The notes under the pieces are model-generated. The model saw only the letters and a program-made list of their open reading frames with translations, searched no databases and had not been told where the DNA came from. A program made the position numbers and the translations under genes. Source: Hymenobacter telluris (lineage in GTDB: Bacteria > Bacteroidota > Bacteroidia > Cytophagales > Hymenobacteraceae). From it: DNA of 64,000 nucleotides. Positions 41,435 through 50,386 of this stretch are shown here, one piece after another (position 1 is the first letter of the stretch; every line of letters begins with the position of its first letter). Where the stretch lies: assembly GCF_017313265.1 (NCBI RefSeq), contig NZ_JAFLQZ010000023.1:1-64000 (forward strand), in the 5' to 3' direction.

Positions 41435-41884
41435 ATGAAAAAGACGCTTGTAGTACTAGCCGCTTGCCTTCTGACCGCCGTTGGCGCAGCCAACGCCCAA
41501 TCCACCGACGCAGCCCCCATGGGCCGGGGCAACCGCATGGGCCAGGGCCGCGGCAACCTCACGCCTGAGCAGCGGGCCGAAATGCAAACCAAACGCCTCA
41601 CCACACAGCTAGGCCTGACCGCCGACCAAACCACAAAGGTTCAGGCCATTGCGCTGGCCGAAAACCAGGAGCTGGCCACCCTGCGCGGCAAATACGCCGC
41701 TGCCGACTCGCGCCAGGGAGCCGGCCAGGAAATGAAAGCCTTGCGCGACAAATACGAAACCCAGCTCAAAGCCGTGCTGACGCCCGAGCAGCTCACCAAG
41801 TACGACCAGCTGCGCGACGAGCGGACAGACAACCGCCGCGACAAAATGAAAGCCGGCGGCATGAAGCAAAAAGTGAAAGCCTAA
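41435..41884 (+). CDS. Spy/CpxP-like periplasmic helical protein
   Basis: The 149-aa product has a signal peptide (MKKTLVVLAACLLTAVGAANAQ). The mature protein is helical, with repeated 'LTPEQ' segments: NLTPEQRAEMQTKRLTTQL and VLTPEQLTKYDQLRDERTD, and AEMQTKRLTT recalls LTxxQ motifs of Spy/CpxP-type periplasmic chaperones. The family protects proteins under envelope stress. The final residues are basic. A terminator follows 24 bases after the stop. Confidence 0.85.
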   Translation: MKKTLVVLAACLLTAVGAANAQSTDAAPMGRGNRMGQGRGNLTPEQRAEMQTKRLTTQLGLTADQTTKVQAIALAENQELATLRGKYAAADSRQGAGQEMKALRDKYETQLKAVLTPEQLTKYDQLRDERTDNRRDKMKAGGMKQKVKA

Positions 41885-41907
41885 GCTACTTGCTCATCAA
41901 TTCTTTG

Positions 41908-41942
41908 AAAAAGCCTCAGCCAATATGGTTGGGGCTTTTTTG
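41908..41942 (+). terminator. Terminator of the Spy-like gene
   Basis: AAAAAGCCTCAGCCA pairs, with a few mismatches, with TGGTTGGGGCTTTTT (41908-41922 with 41926-41940). Confidence 0.8.
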
Positions 41943-42077
41943 TGGGCTACCATTCTGTTGGCGGCTACCAAGAACTACCTGACTGCCACCCTGGCTAGCT
42001 CATCCGCCATCCATTGCCTGGCATCCTGCCAAGAATACTTTTCCTTGGTTTTCGGTTTAGGTAGCATTGCACTTGCT

Positions 42078-42085
42078 TATATTTG
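42078..42085 (+). promoter_or_regulatory. Perfect -7 box TATATTTG before the MBL-rhodanese gene
   Basis: The octamer matches TAnnTTTG exactly, with the expected start near 42092 and a 55-base leader to ATG 42147. Confidence 0.55.
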
Positions 42086-42146
42086 AGAATATGCGCCCGG
42101 TGTCACCTCCCCCGGCCGGCTGCGCATCCACCACATCCATCACCCC

Positions 42147-43526
42147 ATGAGTCCTCTGCCCAGTAGTACCGCGTCGGTACAAATTCAGCAGTTTTACGAT
42201 AAAGGCCTGGCCCACGCGAGCTACGCCATCCGCAGTGGCCGCCAGGTAGCCATCATCGACCCGGCCCGCGACCCCCAACCCTACTACGATTTTGCCGACG
42301 AGCACGACGCGCGCATTATTGCCGTTATCGAGACGCACCCGCACGCCGACTTCGTGAGCAGCCACCTCGAAATAGCCGAGGAAACCGGCGCCACTATCTA
42401 TTGCAGCAAACTGGTTAAGGCAACCTACCCGCACCACCCGTTTGATGATGGCGACCGGATAACGCTGGGCAACATGGAGCTGCACGCCATCAACACCCCC
42501 GGCCACTCGCCCGACAGCATTTGTGTGCTGCTCATGGACGAGTTTGCGCATACCCGCGCCGTATTCACCGGCGACACGCTGTTTGTGGGCGACGTGGGCC
42601 GGCCCGACCTACGCGAAGACAGCGCCGTGGGGGGCCACACCCGCGAAGACCTGGCCGTTGACCTGTATAACAGCACCCGCCAGAAGCTGATGACGCTGCC
42701 GCCGAGCACCAAGGTGTACCCGGCCCACGGCCCCGGCAGTTTGTGCGGCAAAACCACCAGCACCGACCTCGACAGCACCATCGGCAAGGAAGTGCAAACC
42801 AACTACGCCTTGCAGCCCATGTCGCAGGACGATTTTGTGAAGGTGCTGCTGGAAGACCAGCCGTTTGTGCCCAAGTATTTCGGGCATGATGTGGTGCTGA
42901 ACAAGCAAGGTGCGCTACCGTTCGAAGAAAGCCTCCGGCGGATACCGCGCCTGCAACCCGACGCCCCCCTCGACCCCAACGCCCTGATTATTGATACCCG
43001 GCCCGCCGCGCAGTTCCGGGCCGGCCACTTGCCCGGCGCCATCAACCTGATGGACGGCGGCAAGTTTGAAACCTGGCTAGGCTCGGTAGTTGGCCCGAAA
43101 GAGCAGTTCTACCTGCTAGCCGATTCGCAGATTGCCCTGGACACGGTGATGCGCAAAGCCGCCAAAATCGGCTACGAGGTCAACATCAAGGGCGCCCTGA
43201 TTACGCCGCAGCAGCTCCCGGTTACCAGCCCCGAAACCGACGTAGCCCACGTGCGCACCCGGCCCGAGGATTTCACCATCGTGGACATCCGCAACCGCAC
43301 CGAAGCCCAGCAGCCGGTTTTTGAAAACGCACTGAACATTCCGCTGCCGGAGCTGCGCGAGCGGGCCCACGAAGTACCCACCGACAAGCCCGTGCTAGTG
43401 CATTGCGCCGGTGGCTACCGCTCCGCGGCCGGGGCCAGCATCCTGGATGCCGCCCTGCCCGACCACGTGCCCGTGCATGATTTGGGCGAGGCCATTACCA
43501 CGTTCCAGAAGCAGCCGGTGCATTAA
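42147..43526 (+). CDS. MBL-fold hydrolase with two rhodanese domains (persulfide dioxygenase-like)
   Basis: The 459-aa product combines a metallo-beta-lactamase fold (metal ligands in ETHPHADFVSSH, TGDTLFVGDVGRPD, PAHGPGSL) with two rhodanese-like domains. This arrangement matches persulfide dioxygenase-rhodanese fusions that oxidise glutathione persulfide or detoxify sulfide. The first rhodanese domain (about residues 275-345) has YLLADSQIALDT and lacks a catalytic Cys, so it is probably structural. The second has the active loop VHCAGGYRSAAG with Cys. There is no signal peptide. A terminator closes the gene. Confidence 0.93.
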   Translation: MSPLPSSTASVQIQQFYDKGLAHASYAIRSGRQVAIIDPARDPQPYYDFADEHDARIIAVIETHPHADFVSSHLEIAEETGATIYCSKLVKATYPHHPFDDGDRITLGNMELHAINTPGHSPDSICVLLMDEFAHTRAVFTGDTLFVGDVGRPDLREDSAVGGHTREDLAVDLYNSTRQKLMTLPPSTKVYPAHGPGSLCGKTTSTDLDSTIGKEVQTNYALQPMSQDDFVKVLLEDQPFVPKYFGHDVVLNKQGALPFEESLRRIPRLQPDAPLDPNALIIDTRPAAQFRAGHLPGAINLMDGGKFETWLGSVVGPKEQFYLLADSQIALDTVMRKAAKIGYEVNIKGALITPQQLPVTSPETDVAHVRTRPEDFTIVDIRNRTEAQQPVFENALNIPLPELRERAHEVPTDKPVLVHCAGGYRSAAGASILDAALPDHVPVHDLGEAITTFQKQPVH

Positions 43527-43549
43527 CATAGTATCATCAGAAAAAACAG

Positions 43550-43582
43550 AAAGCCCCAATCCAGTACTGGTTGGGGCTTTCT
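43550..43582 (+). terminator. Terminator of the MBL-rhodanese gene
   Basis: AAAGCCCCAATCCAG pairs with CTGGTTGGGGCTTT (one bulge), then CTGTTTT. Confidence 0.9.
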
Positions 43583-43616
43583 GTTTTCCAGGCTATTCCC
43601 AAGGACACTTACTGAA

Positions 43617-44354
43617 TTACTGGCCGGCATTCGGCCCTACCAATCGGTTAGCGTCATCGTTGAGGGGCAGAGAGCCATCGGTGCGGCCCTGCATTTTGCG
43701 GCGCCAATGCTCGCCTAGCGCCGGGCAAGCCGCTAGTTGCGCTATCAGTTCCCGGTCGTGGCGCTGCTCGTATTTGGCCGAGTTGGCCCGCGCTACTGTC
43801 CACTCGGGATGAGGCCTTTCCAATAGGTGCAGCACGTCGGTTGGGCTTACCAGGCCGGGCTGTAGCACCCGCAGATACCAGCCGGTGAAGCCGGTTTCCT
43901 GGAGCCATTGCGAAAACAACGGCAGTTGCCACCGCCGCGCAATTTTCCAGCACGGCGAGCGGGGCTGCGAGATTTGCACTACCGCCTCCCCAAACGCAAA
44001 CACGTCGCCAATGCACACGTCGGCTTCGGTACAGTTTCCGCCGATGGTCAGGTTTTCGCCGAAGCTACCGGCTGCCAGTGGCAAGCCCAGGCGCTCAGCC
44101 CAGTAGGTGTAATGCACGGCGGGGTAGGCGCATAGCGCTTGGTCGGGGCCGCCGTGGTTGCGCTGGTCGGCTTGCGCATCGCCGGCGAGGTTGAGTGCAT
44201 CCAGCCACACCGGCTCTGCTACCGCCTGCTTGTATATGGCCGAAGTCCAGGGGCGGTTTAGCACCTCGGTTGCATTGGGCGCTCCTAGTGCCTGCGGAAG
44301 CCCGACGCGCAAGGAAATCAGCGGGACAGAAATAGCGGGAACGGAATCAGCCAT
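43617..44354 (-). CDS. MOSC-domain protein, YiiM-like
   Basis: This 245-aa protein is a MOSC domain of the YiiM type. The family blocks GSFGENLTIGG, CIGDVFAFGEAVVQISQPRSPCWKIA (conserved Cys) and LLERPHPEWTVARAN are visible. These proteins bind or transfer sulfur or molybdopterin-linked groups and reduce N-hydroxylated purines in enteric bacteria. There is no signal peptide. It converges with the MBL-rhodanese gene and starts divergently from sbcD with about 190 bases between. Confidence 0.9.
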   Translation of the reverse strand: MADSVPAISVPLISLRVGLPQALGAPNATEVLNRPWTSAIYKQAVAEPVWLDALNLAGDAQADQRNHGGPDQALCAYPAVHYTYWAERLGLPLAAGSFGENLTIGGNCTEADVCIGDVFAFGEAVVQISQPRSPCWKIARRWQLPLFSQWLQETGFTGWYLRVLQPGLVSPTDVLHLLERPHPEWTVARANSAKYEQRHDRELIAQLAACPALGEHWRRKMQGRTDGSLPLNDDANRLVGPNAGQ

Positions 44355-44543
44355 AGTTGTTGCGGGTTTTTCTGGGCGGTACTTGAAACTACGAAGGCGA
44401 GCTACCCCTCACGAAACTGAACGAACTGCCGCTGGCAAACTTATCTGCTTGCAGATACTGTTGTGAGCGAGCTGCGCCAAATTGCAGAGAAAATCGGCGC
44501 GGCAAAGGTTAATTTTGGCTTTTACATCATCACGATTTCCGGT

Positions 44544-45776
44544 ATGAAAGTTCTGCACACCGCCGACTGGCACCTGGGCCAGCGCTTTATCAGCGGCCAC
44601 GAACGAACCGAGGAGCACCGCCACTTTCTGGACTGGCTGGTAGCCACGGTGCGGGAGCAACGAGTGGAAGTGCTGGTAATAGCCGGCGACATTTTCGATA
44701 CCGGTTCGCCCTCCAACCAGGCCCTGGAGCTCTACTACTCGTTTCTGCTGAACATGCGCGGCACCGGCTGCCGCGACATTGTGGTGGTAGGCGGCAACCA
44801 CGATTCGCCGGCCACTCTCAACGCTCCCGCCCGGTTGCTGCGCCACTTGCGCGTGCACGTGGTGGGCTGCGTACCGGATTGTTTTGAAGAGCAGGTGCTG
44901 GTGCTCGATGATGCCGCTGGTAAGCCCGGTTTGGTGGTGTGCGCCGTGCCCTTTCTGCGCGACCGGGACGTGCGCCTATCAGTACCCGGCGAAACGGCCG
45001 AGGAGCGCGAAGCCCGCATCAAGCAAGGCCTCGCCGACCACTACAGCCGTATAGCCGAAGTGGAACAAGTGTGGCAATTGAAAGACCTGGGGCTACCCGT
45101 GCTGGCTACCGGCCACCTCTACGCCGCCGGTGCCGCCCCTTCCGATTCTGAGCGCACCATTCACGTAGGCAACCTGGGCCAGATTACGGCCGACCATTTC
45201 CCCGAAATCTTCGATTACGTGGCGCTGGGGCATCTGCACCGGCCGCAGCGGGTGGGCGGCCGGGAGCATATCCGCTACTCCGGCTCTCCTATTGCGCTGT
45301 CGTTTTCGGAAATCGACCACCCCAAGGAAGTGCTGCTGCTGGAGTTCAACGGCGGCAAGCTGCACACGCTGGAAGCCCTGCCCGTACCCGGCGCGCGGCG
45401 GCTGGTCCGCTTCCACGGCACCCTCGATGAAGTAACCCAGGGCCTCACCTCCTACGATAACACCGGCTACTTGCTGCCCGCCTGGGTGGACGTGCAAATT
45501 CATTCTGAATTGACGCAACTGGAAGTGGCCGAAGCCCTGCTTAAAGTGATTCAGGCCCTGGACCGCAAGCAGCTGGAAGTACTGGCCCGCCGCCACTTCC
45601 GGCTGGTGAAACTCCGCGCCCTTGGAACTGATGCCGATGATTCCGAGGAACCCCTCACCCGCAGCCTCCACGACTTCACGGAGCGCGAAGTATTCGAGCA
45701 GCGCCTGGAAGCAGAGCCCGAAGCCATCCGGACGGAGCTGCTGCGCACGTTTGATGAGCTGCTGGAGCGGATGTAG
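44544..45776 (+). CDS. sbcD: Exonuclease SbcD (nuclease subunit)
   Basis: The 410-aa SbcD (Mre11-like) starts at MKVLHTADWHLGQRF, 81 bases inside the longest frame. It has all metallophosphoesterase motifs: HTADWHLG, IAGDIFDTG, VVVGGNHDSP, LATGHLYAAG and VALGHLHRPQRV. With SbcC it forms the SbcCD endo/exonuclease that processes hairpins and DNA ends. The expected partner sbcC is not next door but about 11.7 kb away (57449-60883), both on the plus strand. The gap is filled with unrelated genes, so the operon appears split. Confidence 0.95.
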   Translation: MKVLHTADWHLGQRFISGHERTEEHRHFLDWLVATVREQRVEVLVIAGDIFDTGSPSNQALELYYSFLLNMRGTGCRDIVVVGGNHDSPATLNAPARLLRHLRVHVVGCVPDCFEEQVLVLDDAAGKPGLVVCAVPFLRDRDVRLSVPGETAEEREARIKQGLADHYSRIAEVEQVWQLKDLGLPVLATGHLYAAGAAPSDSERTIHVGNLGQITADHFPEIFDYVALGHLHRPQRVGGREHIRYSGSPIALSFSEIDHPKEVLLLEFNGGKLHTLEALPVPGARRLVRFHGTLDEVTQGLTSYDNTGYLLPAWVDVQIHSELTQLEVAEALLKVIQALDRKQLEVLARRHFRLVKLRALGTDADDSEEPLTRSLHDFTEREVFEQRLEAEPEAIRTELLRTFDELLERM

Positions 45777-45844
45777 CAGGGCATAATCGGGCAGGATAGA
45801 AACGTATTTGCAGTAGCTTGCTGCCGCCACTTGCCTAGTCGTTT

Positions 45845-46879
45845 ATGTCCTCTTCTCCCGACATCCTGCTTTACCAGTCGCCCAACGGGCAAACCCAGCT
45901 GGAAGTACACCTCCAAAACGAAACCGTCTGGCTGACTCAAGCGCAGATGGCGGGGTTGTTTGGCCGTGACCAAGGCGTTATCAGCCGCCACCTGAAAAAT
46001 ATATTTATCAGTGGTGAGTTGGAAGAGGAAAGCAGTACGCAAAAGCTGCAAGTCACTCCTTTGTCAATTGCAGAGGGCGTTGCTACTAGTTCTATGCAAA
46101 AAATGCATAAAACTTCTGGCGGCCGGCCTGTAAGCTATTATAATCTTGACGCCATCATCTCGGTTGGGTACCGAGTCAATTCCATTAAAGGCACCCAGTT
46201 TCGCAAGTGGGCCACCAGTATTCTGCGGCAGTACTTAGTGGAGGGCTACGCGCTGAATGAGCGGCGCCTGCGCGAAAGCACCCGGCAGCTAAACGACCTG
46301 AAACGGCTGGTAAAGCTTCAGGCAGAAATAGCCACCAAGCAGGAGCTTACCGCCGGCCAGTCGGATGCGCTGCTGCGGGTACTCGGCGACTACGCCCACG
46401 CCCTCGACGTGCTCGACCAGTACGACCACCAGCGCCTGCGCGTGCAAGGCACCGCCACCGAAGAGCCGTTTGAACTAACCTACGAAGCCGGGTTGGAGGC
46501 TGTGGACAGTCTGCGGGAGCAGTTTGGTGGAAGCGTACTGTTTGGCCGGGAAAAAGATGCGTCGTTTCAGAGTTCGGTACGCAGCATCTACCAAAGCTTC
46601 GGCGGCGAAGACCTGTACCCCAGCGTGGAGGAAAAAGCGGCCAATCTGCTCTACTTTGTAGTGAAGAACCACTCGTTTTCTGATGGCAACAAGCGCATCG
46701 CGGCCTTCTTGTTCGTGTGGTTTCTCGACCGGAACCAGTGCCTATACAAGCCCGATGGCTCCCGGCGCCTCGCCGATAACGCCCTGGTAGCCCTTACCCT
46801 GCTCATTGCCGAAAGCAAGCCCGAAGACAAGGATACCATGGTAACGCTGGTAGTCAACCTAATCAACCAAGACAACTAA
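45845..46879 (+). CDS. RhuM-Fic/DOC fusion protein
   Basis: The 344-aa product has an N-terminal RhuM virulence-like domain (LTQAQMAGLFGRDQGVISRHL, a winged-helix-like motif, then SYYNLDAIISVGYRVNSIKG). The C-terminal Fic/DOC domain has core HSFSDGNKRIAAFLFVWF, equivalent to HxFxDGNKR. Doc-type Fic proteins phosphorylate or AMPylate targets and often work as toxins. There is no antitoxin-like short gene beside it, only the hydrolase gene 10 bases downstream. The start is ATG 45845. Biological role may be defence or growth control, inferred. Confidence 0.92.
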   Translation: MSSSPDILLYQSPNGQTQLEVHLQNETVWLTQAQMAGLFGRDQGVISRHLKNIFISGELEEESSTQKLQVTPLSIAEGVATSSMQKMHKTSGGRPVSYYNLDAIISVGYRVNSIKGTQFRKWATSILRQYLVEGYALNERRLRESTRQLNDLKRLVKLQAEIATKQELTAGQSDALLRVLGDYAHALDVLDQYDHQRLRVQGTATEEPFELTYEAGLEAVDSLREQFGGSVLFGREKDASFQSSVRSIYQSFGGEDLYPSVEEKAANLLYFVVKNHSFSDGNKRIAAFLFVWFLDRNQCLYKPDGSRRLADNALVALTLLIAESKPEDKDTMVTLVVNLINQDN

Positions 46880-46888
46880 CTGCAACGC

Positions 46889-47890
46889 ATGCACAGCCTT
46901 CGCCCTATTTCACTGCTGCCCGCGTGGTTCCTGCCTGGTTACCTGCTGCTTGTTGGTATCCAACCCGTATCGGCGCAGGTACTCGCTCCGCCCGACACTT
47001 CCTTTACGGTGCACAGCGCTTTTACTAAGGCGAAGAAAAACTATCCAGCAATCAGTATTGCGCGGCCAGCCGTACCCACCACTATCCGGACTCAAACCAA
47101 CATCACGTACTGCACCATTGGTAACCGCAGTTTGCAGCTCGACGTGTTTCAACCGAAAGCCCGGCGCAAGCAGGGCTATCCGGCAGTCTTGTTCGTATTC
47201 GGGGGTGGCTGGCGTTCCGGCGACCGGTCACACCACATGCCCATAGCGCAGCAAGTGGCGGCGCAGGGCTACGTAACCGTTACGGCCGACTACCGGCTTT
47301 CCACCGAAGCCTTGTACCCCGCCGCAGTGCACGATTTGAAGGGTGCCATTCGGTGGCTGCGGGCTAACGCCAAAACCTACAACCTGGACACCACCAAAAT
47401 TGCAGTTTGGGGCTTTTCGGCCGGGGGGCAGTTGGCTTCCCTAGTGGGCACCACCAGCCACGACCCGACATTGGAAGGCGCCAGCTGCCATACCAGCCAT
47501 TCCAGCAGCGTGCAGGCCATAGTAGATGTGGATGGCACACTGGCTTTCATCCACCCCGAGTCGGGCGAAGGCAACGACAGCAAAGGCCCTTCGGCCGCTA
47601 CTTACTGGTTCGGGGCGTCCAAAACCGAGAAGCCCGAGCTGTGGCACCAGGCGGGGGCGCTCAACCACGTAACCAGCCAAACCCCACCTATCATGTTCAT
47701 CAACAGCGCGGTAGACCGCATGCACGCGGGCCGCGAAGACATGATCAAGCAGCTTGATGCTTTCCACATTTACCACGAAACCCATACATTTCCGGACTCG
47801 CCGCACACGTTCCCGCTGTTCAACCCGTGGTTCGAGCCCACGCTAAACTACACGGTGAAGTTTCTGAACAAGGTTTTCAAGAGCCAGTGA
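46889..47890 (+). CDS. Secreted alpha/beta-hydrolase esterase
   Basis: The 333-aa product has a signal peptide ending near PVSAQ. The alpha/beta-hydrolase signature HGGG-like loop is VFGGGWRSGD, and the nucleophile elbow is WGFSAGGQLAS (Ser). Acidic and His residues follow in NSAVDRMHAG and FPDSPHTFPLF. It resembles BD-FAE-type or xylan/pectin acetylesterases. The substrate is unknown but could be plant or fungal sugar esters. It starts ten bases after the RhuM-Fic stop and may be transcribed with it. Confidence 0.88.
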   Translation: MHSLRPISLLPAWFLPGYLLLVGIQPVSAQVLAPPDTSFTVHSAFTKAKKNYPAISIARPAVPTTIRTQTNITYCTIGNRSLQLDVFQPKARRKQGYPAVLFVFGGGWRSGDRSHHMPIAQQVAAQGYVTVTADYRLSTEALYPAAVHDLKGAIRWLRANAKTYNLDTTKIAVWGFSAGGQLASLVGTTSHDPTLEGASCHTSHSSSVQAIVDVDGTLAFIHPESGEGNDSKGPSAATYWFGASKTEKPELWHQAGALNHVTSQTPPIMFINSAVDRMHAGREDMIKQLDAFHIYHETHTFPDSPHTFPLFNPWFEPTLNYTVKFLNKVFKSQ

Positions 47891-48036
47891 GATGAGGCGA
47901 GCAAAATAGAAGTGGCCCACTCCTTCCCGCTTCTCCTGCTTTCCTTCCGTTCTATTCCCTACCAATAATCCGACAATAGTATCTAGCCGCCGGTACACCG
48001 CGCTGCTTCTATTATTTTATCCCCAATCCTGTACCC

Positions 48037-48684
48037 ATGCCTACCGAGCATAAGCTATATCTACTTAACTGCATTTGGGAAAAGCGCCGGCAATTAGGAA
48101 TCTTCAATACCTTGAAGGCCAATTCCCTGAACAAAGACAAGGGCTTTATTTACATCAACCGGAACACCGCCCTGCACATGGCAGCAAGCAGTACGCTGGC
48201 GGTTGCGGCCCACTTCACCATGAATGGCTATTGGGTGCCGCAAGAGTATGCTTCGGCTCTGCTGGCCCTGGCTGAGCAGGCTACGCTGGAGGTGCCCGGG
48301 AATTTTACTATCTATTCCGGCGCAAGAATCTACGTTAATAAGGGTGCCACTCTGGTTTTGGGTAGCGGCTACATCAACCATAATGCAAGTATCACCTGCT
48401 TGCACCGAATAGAAATCGGGCAGGATGTGGCCATTGCAGATAACGTCACGATACGAGACTCCGATGACCACGACATCCTTTCTTCGCCCCATGTAAAAAC
48501 CAGTCCCATCAAAATCGGCAACCACGTCTGGATCGGCATGAATGTTACTATTTTGAAGGGCGTAACCATTGGCGACGGCGCCATTGTAGCCGCCGGGGCC
48601 GTGGTTACCCGAGACGTTCCGGCCGGCTGCCTGGCCGGTGGGGTTCCCGCCCGAATTATCAGGCAGAACGTGGCCTGGCACTAA
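48037..48684 (+). CDS. Hexapeptide-repeat (left-handed beta-helix) acetyltransferase
   Basis: The 215-aa protein carries the hexapeptide pattern: [70 protein letters not shown] and [21 protein letters not shown]. The catalytic His is probably in RDSDDHDIL. The N-terminal 60 residues are helical and lack a signal. It likely acylates a sugar or small molecule, as in capsule or LPS O-acetylation, but no sugar-gene cluster is adjacent. The stop is followed by a gene-poor stretch. Confidence 0.9.
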   Translation: MPTEHKLYLLNCIWEKRRQLGIFNTLKANSLNKDKGFIYINRNTALHMAASSTLAVAAHFTMNGYWVPQEYASALLALAEQATLEVPGNFTIYSGARIYVNKGATLVLGSGYINHNASITCLHRIEIGQDVAIADNVTIRDSDDHDILSSPHVKTSPIKIGNHVWIGMNVTILKGVTIGDGAIVAAGAVVTRDVPAGCLAGGVPARIIRQNVAWH

Positions 48685-48932
48685 CCCCTCCCCCACTCGG
48701 CTAAGGCCTGGCAGCAACTGGGCGCGCCGGGTGCAGACGGCTGGCAACCAACTCCTGCTACGGTACTGCGGTAGCAGCTTATCCATTCATTGACGGGCTA
48801 CGCCTGCTACTGAGGAAGCTTGCGGCACCAGAGGCCTCTACCCGGAAAGTTGCAAGCCACTCAGACAACACGCCCTCAACCTTACGAAGCTGAACTGCGT
48901 TAAAAAGGCATCACCATTTTTCTTTGTCACTC

Positions 48933-49169
48933 ATGGGTATATTCGGTTCAGATAGCCCCAGCGGCACGTTGGGCGGCTTGATTTCAGGTTTATTTGGGGG
49001 TAGAAAATCCGTGGATACCTCGTCTGAGTCCTACGGCTCTGCTCCTCGTTCCGGCGGGTTCAACCGCAAGCTGATGGGCGGTGCCTTGCTAGCCGCCGGC
49101 GCGGCCTACCTCTACAACCGCAACAAGAACAGAAGCGTCAGCCCCCCCAGCTTCACCGGTAACGAATAG
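48933..49169 (+). CDS. Small Gly-rich membrane-tethered protein
   Basis: I chose ATG 48933 (MGIFGSDSPSGTLGGL) over TTG 48924. The 78-aa product has an amphipathic Gly-rich N-terminal part, a Ser-rich segment, and one hydrophobic stretch (LMGGALLAAGAAYLYNRNK) that looks like a membrane helix with a basic end. I recognise no family. It is a single gene with a terminator 22 bases after its stop. Confidence 0.6.
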   Translation: MGIFGSDSPSGTLGGLISGLFGGRKSVDTSSESYGSAPRSGGFNRKLMGGALLAAGAAYLYNRNKNRSVSPPSFTGNE

Positions 49170-49190
49170 CGCATTCGTTGAAGTACCAAG

Positions 49191-49236
49191 CTGCCCGCCC
49201 CACGCCCGTTTTGGCGTAAGGCGGGCAGTTTTTTGT
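49191..49236 (+). terminator. Terminator after the small Gly-rich gene
   Basis: CTGCCCGCC (49191-49199) pairs with GGCGGGCAG (49220-49228), with inner ACGCC/GGCGT, followed by TTTTTTG. Confidence 0.9.
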
Positions 49237-49285
49237 TTACCTGTACTGTGTCCGAAGATTCTCAAACGGTCATGCTGAGCGCAGC

Positions 49286-49717
49286 CTAGCTTGCTGGTTC
49301 CCACAGCTCAATCTTGTTGCCGTCCGCATCCATAATGTGCACGAACTTGCCATAGTCATAGCTCGCAATATCATCCAGAACCACGACACCGCTGGCTTTG
49401 AGCTTATCCACCAGCCCTTCGATGTTCTGCACCCGGTAGTTGATCATAAAGCCTTTGGTGGACGGCGCGAAATAGTCGCTGCCGGTTTGGAACGGGCTCC
49501 ATTGCAGCGAGTTTACCTGCTCCGGCTTGTCCACGCTACGCGACTCAAACGTGGAACCCCAGTCGTTGACTTCCAACCCCAGATTGTTGGCGTACCATTC
49601 TCGCGTTTCCTTTGGATTATCGGAGAAGAAGAAGATACCGCCGATACCTGTCACTTTGGGGGTGATGGGGTTGGTGGCGGATGGACTATTAGGTGTTTGA
49701 TCTTTTGACTCCTCCAT
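49286..49717 (-). CDS. VOC-family (glyoxalase/bleomycin-resistance-like) protein
   Basis: The 143-aa protein is one VOC module: GIGGIFFFSDNPKETREWYANNLGL is the first beta-alpha-beta unit, and FMINYRVQNIEGLVDKLKASGV and DYGKFVHIMDADGNKIELWEP the second, with metal-site Glu in IELWEP. The substrate is unknown. The N-terminal 20 residues are hydrophilic and perhaps disordered. A fragment of the dispersed 'TCATGCTGAGC' repeat lies just downstream of its stop at about 49270. Confidence 0.9.
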   Translation of the reverse strand: MEESKDQTPNSPSATNPITPKVTGIGGIFFFSDNPKETREWYANNLGLEVNDWGSTFESRSVDKPEQVNSLQWSPFQTGSDYFAPSTKGFMINYRVQNIEGLVDKLKASGVVVLDDIASYDYGKFVHIMDADGNKIELWEPAS

Positions 49718-49755
49718 TTTTCTATGCTTTGACTTGAGGACTGATAGTTTATAAG

Positions 49756-50361
49756 CTATTCGGAAAATGTTTCCCCCAGCAAATCGAGTACTTCTTCAGT
49801 TGTCTTGGCTTCTGCGTCAAGCGTAGTTAAAGGAACTACCACTTTAGGAAATTCATCTACAAAACGCATTTCCTCAAATCTTGGAATGCCATACTGCTTC
49901 ATAATCTGCTCGAAGTGCGGCTGATCTATACCCCAGACTTTGATAAACTTCGATTCGGCAACGTACACTTCCACTAAAGTATCATCGTCGTTGTAGATAA
50001 GGCCAAATTCCAAACGGCAGTCTGCGGTTAGCTCTTTTTGCAAAGACCCCAACACAGTTAGTATAAGTTTTTTATCCTGATACTCGCCGTAGGTTACGTC
50101 GCCTTCATACGGGCAGAAAAGACAAGCACATACATCCGGCAACATGCTTGTTAAGTTCAGCAGCAGTTCCCATAAGCGCGAATTATTGACATTCACCTCA
50201 GCGTAGAAGCGAAACAATTGCTCAGAGTCTTTCACATCTGTCAGCACGTATCCTTCTATAAAGTGTACTTCCTGGCGTGCTGCTATTTTCTCCCAATAGG
50301 CGCGCGGCACCTCACTTTTTTCAGCGAATCGGGTTGTTTTTGGAAGTTCTAAGCTTGACAT
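49756..50361 (-). CDS. AT-rich hypothetical protein, immunity-like
   Basis: This 201-aa protein starts MSSLELPKTTRFAEKSEVPR and is soluble, acidic and helical/beta mixed. It has two Cys in DVCACLFCPYEGD, a possible metal or redox pair, and ends VLDLLGETFSE. I do not recognise a domain. Its base composition is lower in GC than the flanking genes, and it lies with other AT-rich genes around the GH92 genes. Such composition is typical of immunity or toxin-neutralising genes acquired by transfer. Confidence 0.6.
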   Translation of the reverse strand: MSSLELPKTTRFAEKSEVPRAYWEKIAARQEVHFIEGYVLTDVKDSEQLFRFYAEVNVNNSRLWELLLNLTSMLPDVCACLFCPYEGDVTYGEYQDKKLILTVLGSLQKELTADCRLEFGLIYNDDDTLVEVYVAESKFIKVWGIDQPHFEQIMKQYGIPRFEEMRFVDEFPKVVVPLTTLDAEAKTTEEVLDLLGETFSE

Positions 50362-50386
50362 ATTTTCTGTATGCTTTGTTACATCC

